From: an uncultured Bacteroidales bacterium
GTDB lineage: Bacteria; Bacteroidota; Bacteroidia; Bacteroidales; Paludibacteraceae
Assembly: GCA_946614295.1 (NCBI GenBank)
Contig: CAMOGT010000012.1
Span: 1-43,769, forward strand
Length of the DNA: 43,769 nt
Direction: 5' to 3'
In this document: positions 41,430-43,769 of the stretch, one piece after another
Numbering within the stretch: position 1 is the first letter of the stretch
Layout of the letters: each line of letters opens with the position of its first letter
Notes under the pieces: model-generated
What the model was told of the DNA's origin: nothing
Seen by the model: the letters and a program-made list of their open reading frames with translations, nothing else
Databases searched by the model: none
Position numbers and translations under genes: made by a program

Positions 41430-41492
41430 CACGCAATTTTGCGGGAAATATACAATTAACAAAAATATTTATCTTATCAAACAATTTTTTCT

Positions 41493-42188
41493 ATGTGGTT
41501 AAAAGATTCATCTATCGGCCGTAAGTTCGTGATGGCCCTCAGTGGAGCAGCCTTGGTGTTGTTTCTGCTTTTCCACGGGTGTATGAACCTCGCGCTGGTA
41601 TTCAGCGAGGAGGCGTACAACACGATTTGCCGTTTGCTCGGCGCCAACTGGTATGCCGTGATTGGTTCGCTGGGTATTGCGTTCCTCGTGCTCGTACATT
41701 TCTGTTACGGTCTGTACCTGACTATCCAGAACCGTGCTGCCCGCGGCAACGACCGTTATGAGGTTCGTGGTAAGAAACAGGGCGTGACCTGGGAGTCCGA
41801 GAACATGCTCGTCCTGGGATTCACCATCCTCGGTTTCCTCTGCTTGCACCTCTACAACTTCTGGTTCAAGATGCAGTTTGCGGAGTTGACGGGTATCGAA
41901 ACCGGCGCATTTGATCCGCAGAACGGTGCCGCGTACGTGAAAGCGCTGTTCACCGAGCCTGTCTGGGGACAAATCTATTGTGTGCTCTACCTGCTTTGGT
42001 TGGTAGTGTTGTGGCTCCACCTCAATCACGGTGTAGGTTCCGCTATGACTTCCATGGGACTCAACAACCTCAAGTGGCAGAAACGCGTAGAGGTCATCTC
42101 TACCGTGGTGGCTACCATCGTTGTACTGCCGTTCACAGTAGTAGTATTGTATTACCTGGGCATGGGCATCGGCATGCTTTGCGCATGA
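41493..42188 (+). CDS. Succinate dehydrogenase / fumarate reductase cytochrome b subunit
   Basis: 231 residues with five membrane segments (FVMALSGAALVLFLLFHGCM, VIGSLGIAFLVLVHFCYGLYL, LVLGFTILGFLCLHLYNFW, IYCVLYLLWLVVLWLHLNHG, VISTVVATIVVLPFTVVVLY). Haem-ligand histidines are visible in LLFHGCMNL, HFCYGLYL, LCLHLYNFW and LHLNHGVGSA. This is the single di-haem anchor of the Bacteroides-type quinol:fumarate reductase, linking menaquinol to fumarate reduction in anaerobic respiration. The flavoprotein gene starts 37 nt downstream; the iron-sulfur subunit gene is expected beyond the window. Confidence 0.92.
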   Translation: MWLKDSSIGRKFVMALSGAALVLFLLFHGCMNLALVFSEEAYNTICRLLGANWYAVIGSLGIAFLVLVHFCYGLYLTIQNRAARGNDRYEVRGKKQGVTWESENMLVLGFTILGFLCLHLYNFWFKMQFAELTGIETGAFDPQNGAAYVKALFTEPVWGQIYCVLYLLWLVVLWLHLNHGVGSAMTSMGLNNLKWQKRVEVISTVVATIVVLPFTVVVLYYLGMGIGMLCA

Positions 42189-42224
42189 GAATTTGAAAAT
42201 TTGACGATTTGAAAATTTGAAGAT
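42187..42224. repeat. 8-nt array directly upstream of the flavoprotein start
   Basis: AATTTGAA / AATTTGAC / GATTTGAA / AATTTGAA units, ending 1 nt before the ATG at 42226. They fill the gap between the two subunit genes. Confidence 0.85.
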
Positions 42225-42225
42225 T

Positions 42226-43769
42226 ATGGCAAAGAAAGAAGATATATTAGACGCTGCTAAGAAGGCAGCTGAAGTAATCAAAGAGAAAGTAGAAGCAGTA
42301 GCCGAGCGCACTGAGGTGAAAGAGGCTGTTGAGGCTGTAGCTGAGGCAGCTAAGAAAGCCGGTAAGGCAGCTAAGGCTGCCGCGGAGGAGATCGCTGCTC
42401 CGACAGCTAAAGAGGCACCGAAAGCAGAGGCTAAAGTGATCACTCCGAAGGACGCTAAGATTCCCGAGGGACCGCTGGAGTTGAAGTGGACGAACTACAA
42501 GAACCATCAGAAACTGGTGAACCCGGCTAACAAACGCCGTCTGGACATCATCGTGGTCGGAACCGGTCTTGCCGGAGCGTCGGCTGCCGCGTCCCTTGCA
42601 GAGATGGGATTCAACGTACTGAACTTCTGTATTCAGGACAGTCCGCGCCGTGCGCACTCGATTGCAGCACAGGGTGGTATCAACGCTGCGAAGAACTACC
42701 AGAACGACGGTGACTCCGTCTATCGTCTCTATTACGATACCATCAAGGGTGGCGACTACCGTGCACGTGAGGCGAACGTATATCGTCTTGCGGAGGTTTC
42801 CAATAACATCATCGACCAGTGCGTGGCGCAGGGTGTTCCTTTCGCACGCGAGTACGGAGGTCTGTTGGACAACCGTTCGTTCGGTGGCGCACAGGTAAGC
42901 CGTACCTTCTACGCAAAAGGTCAGACCGGACAGCAGTTGCTGCTCGGCGCATACAGCGCACTGAGCCGCCAGATCGGCAAAGGCAAAGTGAAGATGTACA
43001 CCCGCTATGAGATGCTGGATATCGTGCTCATCGCGGATGAGAACGGCGAGAAGCGTGCGCGTGGTATCATCGCCCGTAACCTCGTTACCGGCCGCATCGA
43101 GCGTTTCTTCGCTCACGCGGTAGTAGTAGGTTCGGGTGGTTACGGAAACACCTTCTTCCTCTCCACCAACGCCATGGCTTCCAACGGTTCGGCTGCTATG
43201 CAGATGTACCGCCACGGCGCTTATTTCGCTAACCCCTGCTACGCACAGATCCACCCGACCTGTATTCCGAAGCACGGAGACTTCCAGTCCAAACTGACCC
43301 TGATGTCCGAGTCGCTCCGTAACGACGGACGTATCTGGGTTCCGAAGAAACTGGAGGACGCCAAACTGCTGCAGGCGGGCAAGATCAAAGGACGCGACAT
43401 CCCTGAAGAGGATCGCGATTACTACTTGGAGCGCCGCTATCCGGCGTTCGGAAACCTCGTTCCGCGTGACGTGGCTTCGCGTGCCGCCAAAGAGCGTTGC
43501 GACAAAGGCTACGGCGTGAACAACACCGGTCTGGCTGTCTTCCTTGATTTCAGCGAGGCTATCCAGCGTCTGGGTAAGGATGTCGTTGCTCAAAAGTATG
43601 GAAACCTCTTCCAGATGTATGAGAAGATCGTGGACGAGAACCCGTATGAGAACCCGATGATGATCTTCCCGGCAATCCACTATACGATGGGTGGTATCTG
43701 GGTGGACTACGAGTTGCAGACATCCGTCAAGGGTCTGTTCTGTATCGGTGAGGCGAACTTCTCCGACCA
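42226..43769 (+). CDS. Fumarate reductase / succinate dehydrogenase flavoprotein subunit with an unusual N-terminal extension (3' partial)
   Basis: 514 codons are visible. The family core begins at about residue 78 ([20 protein letters not shown]) and shows the FAD dinucleotide motif [12 protein letters not shown], the histidine-linkage region [20 protein letters not shown], the [17 protein letters not shown] stretch and the catalytic-arginine region [12 protein letters not shown]. Upstream lies an extension of about 75 residues, almost only Ala, Lys, Glu and Val ([18 protein letters not shown]...), predicted to be helix. It is in frame with no stop, and its ATG directly follows the 8-nt array. 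An internal GTG (42436) would give a normal-length protein but is less likely. The gene runs off the window. Confidence 0.92.
   Translation, partial: MAKKEDILDAAKKAAEVIKEKVEAVAERTEVKEAVEAVAEAAKKAGKAAKAAAEEIAAPTAKEAPKAEAKVITPKDAKIPEGPLELKWTNYKNHQKLVNPANKRRLDIIVVGTGLAGASAAASLAEMGFNVLNFCIQDSPRRAHSIAAQGGINAAKNYQNDGDSVYRLYYDTIKGGDYRAREANVYRLAEVSNNIIDQCVAQGVPFAREYGGLLDNRSFGGAQVSRTFYAKGQTGQQLLLGAYSALSRQIGKGKVKMYTRYEMLDIVLIADENGEKRARGIIARNLVTGRIERFFAHAVVVGSGGYGNTFFLSTNAMASNGSAAMQMYRHGAYFANPCYAQIHPTCIPKHGDFQSKLTLMSESLRNDGRIWVPKKLEDAKLLQAGKIKGRDIPEEDRDYYLERRYPAFGNLVPRDVASRAAKERCDKGYGVNNTGLAVFLDFSEAIQRLGKDVVAQKYGNLFQMYEKIVDENPYENPMMIFPAIHYTMGGIWVDYELQTSVKGLFCIGEANFSD

Noticed and set aside
41374..41484. 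Longer N-terminus for PorQ
   Set aside because: It contains the promoter and would bury the signal peptide.
1..43769. tRNA or rRNA genes
   Set aside because: No cloverleaf-like stretch or rRNA core motif was recognised by eye in the intergenic regions; a covariance search was not possible here.

Overview
The window looks like the chromosome of a gut-type Bacteroidales bacterium (phylum Bacteroidota), probably uncultured. Evidence: at least fourteen promoters of the Bacteroidota form TTTGC-N19-TAnnTTTG, no Shine-Dalgarno pattern, large InlB-repeat surface proteins, a DUF3987 protein, a type IX secretion gene (porQ) in its usual porQ-cmk-ispH order, and a Bacteroides-type fumarate reductase/succinate dehydrogenase.

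Layout. 1-5290: two secreted surface proteins on the minus strand, one cut by the window edge. 5660-7650: a small unknown gene and a DUF3987 P-loop protein, probably a mobile-element remnant. 7820-10080: a membrane-anchored AraC-type regulator with an unknown partner gene. 10180-16090: a minus-strand housekeeping block (RluA-type pseudouridine synthase, PnuC, bL31B, bL9, bS18, bS6, UvrB, bL19). 16366-20916: TamB-like envelope protein on plus, convergent with pnp. 23560-24160: a compact toxin-antitoxin pair. 24390-33035: an orphan minus promoter over 11-nt tandem repeats, a 2504-residue mosaic surface protein, a 38-residue peptide and a small secreted protein. 33043-35922: a divergent pair (helix-hairpin-helix outer-membrane-type protein and a flippase-like membrane protein). 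36009-38612: CBM20-CBM20-GH77 4-alpha-glucanotransferase. 38587-41373: porQ-cmk-ispH. 41493 to the end: fumarate reductase/succinate dehydrogenase cytochrome b and flavoprotein subunits.

The most unusual signal is a dispersed family of short tandem arrays with a period of 7 nt (sometimes 8) and many different unit sequences. They sit directly upstream of start codons, across start and stop codons (uvrB, ispH, cmk), or in frame inside genes (rluA, pnuC, tamB, ispH, the flippase gene, the helix-hairpin-helix gene). A second theme is promoters lying 4-9 nt from the start codon, which implies nearly leaderless mRNAs, including two divergent promoter pairs that share one palindromic core. A third is a short C-terminal tail shared by otherwise unrelated secreted proteins, which may be a sorting signal for the type IX system.
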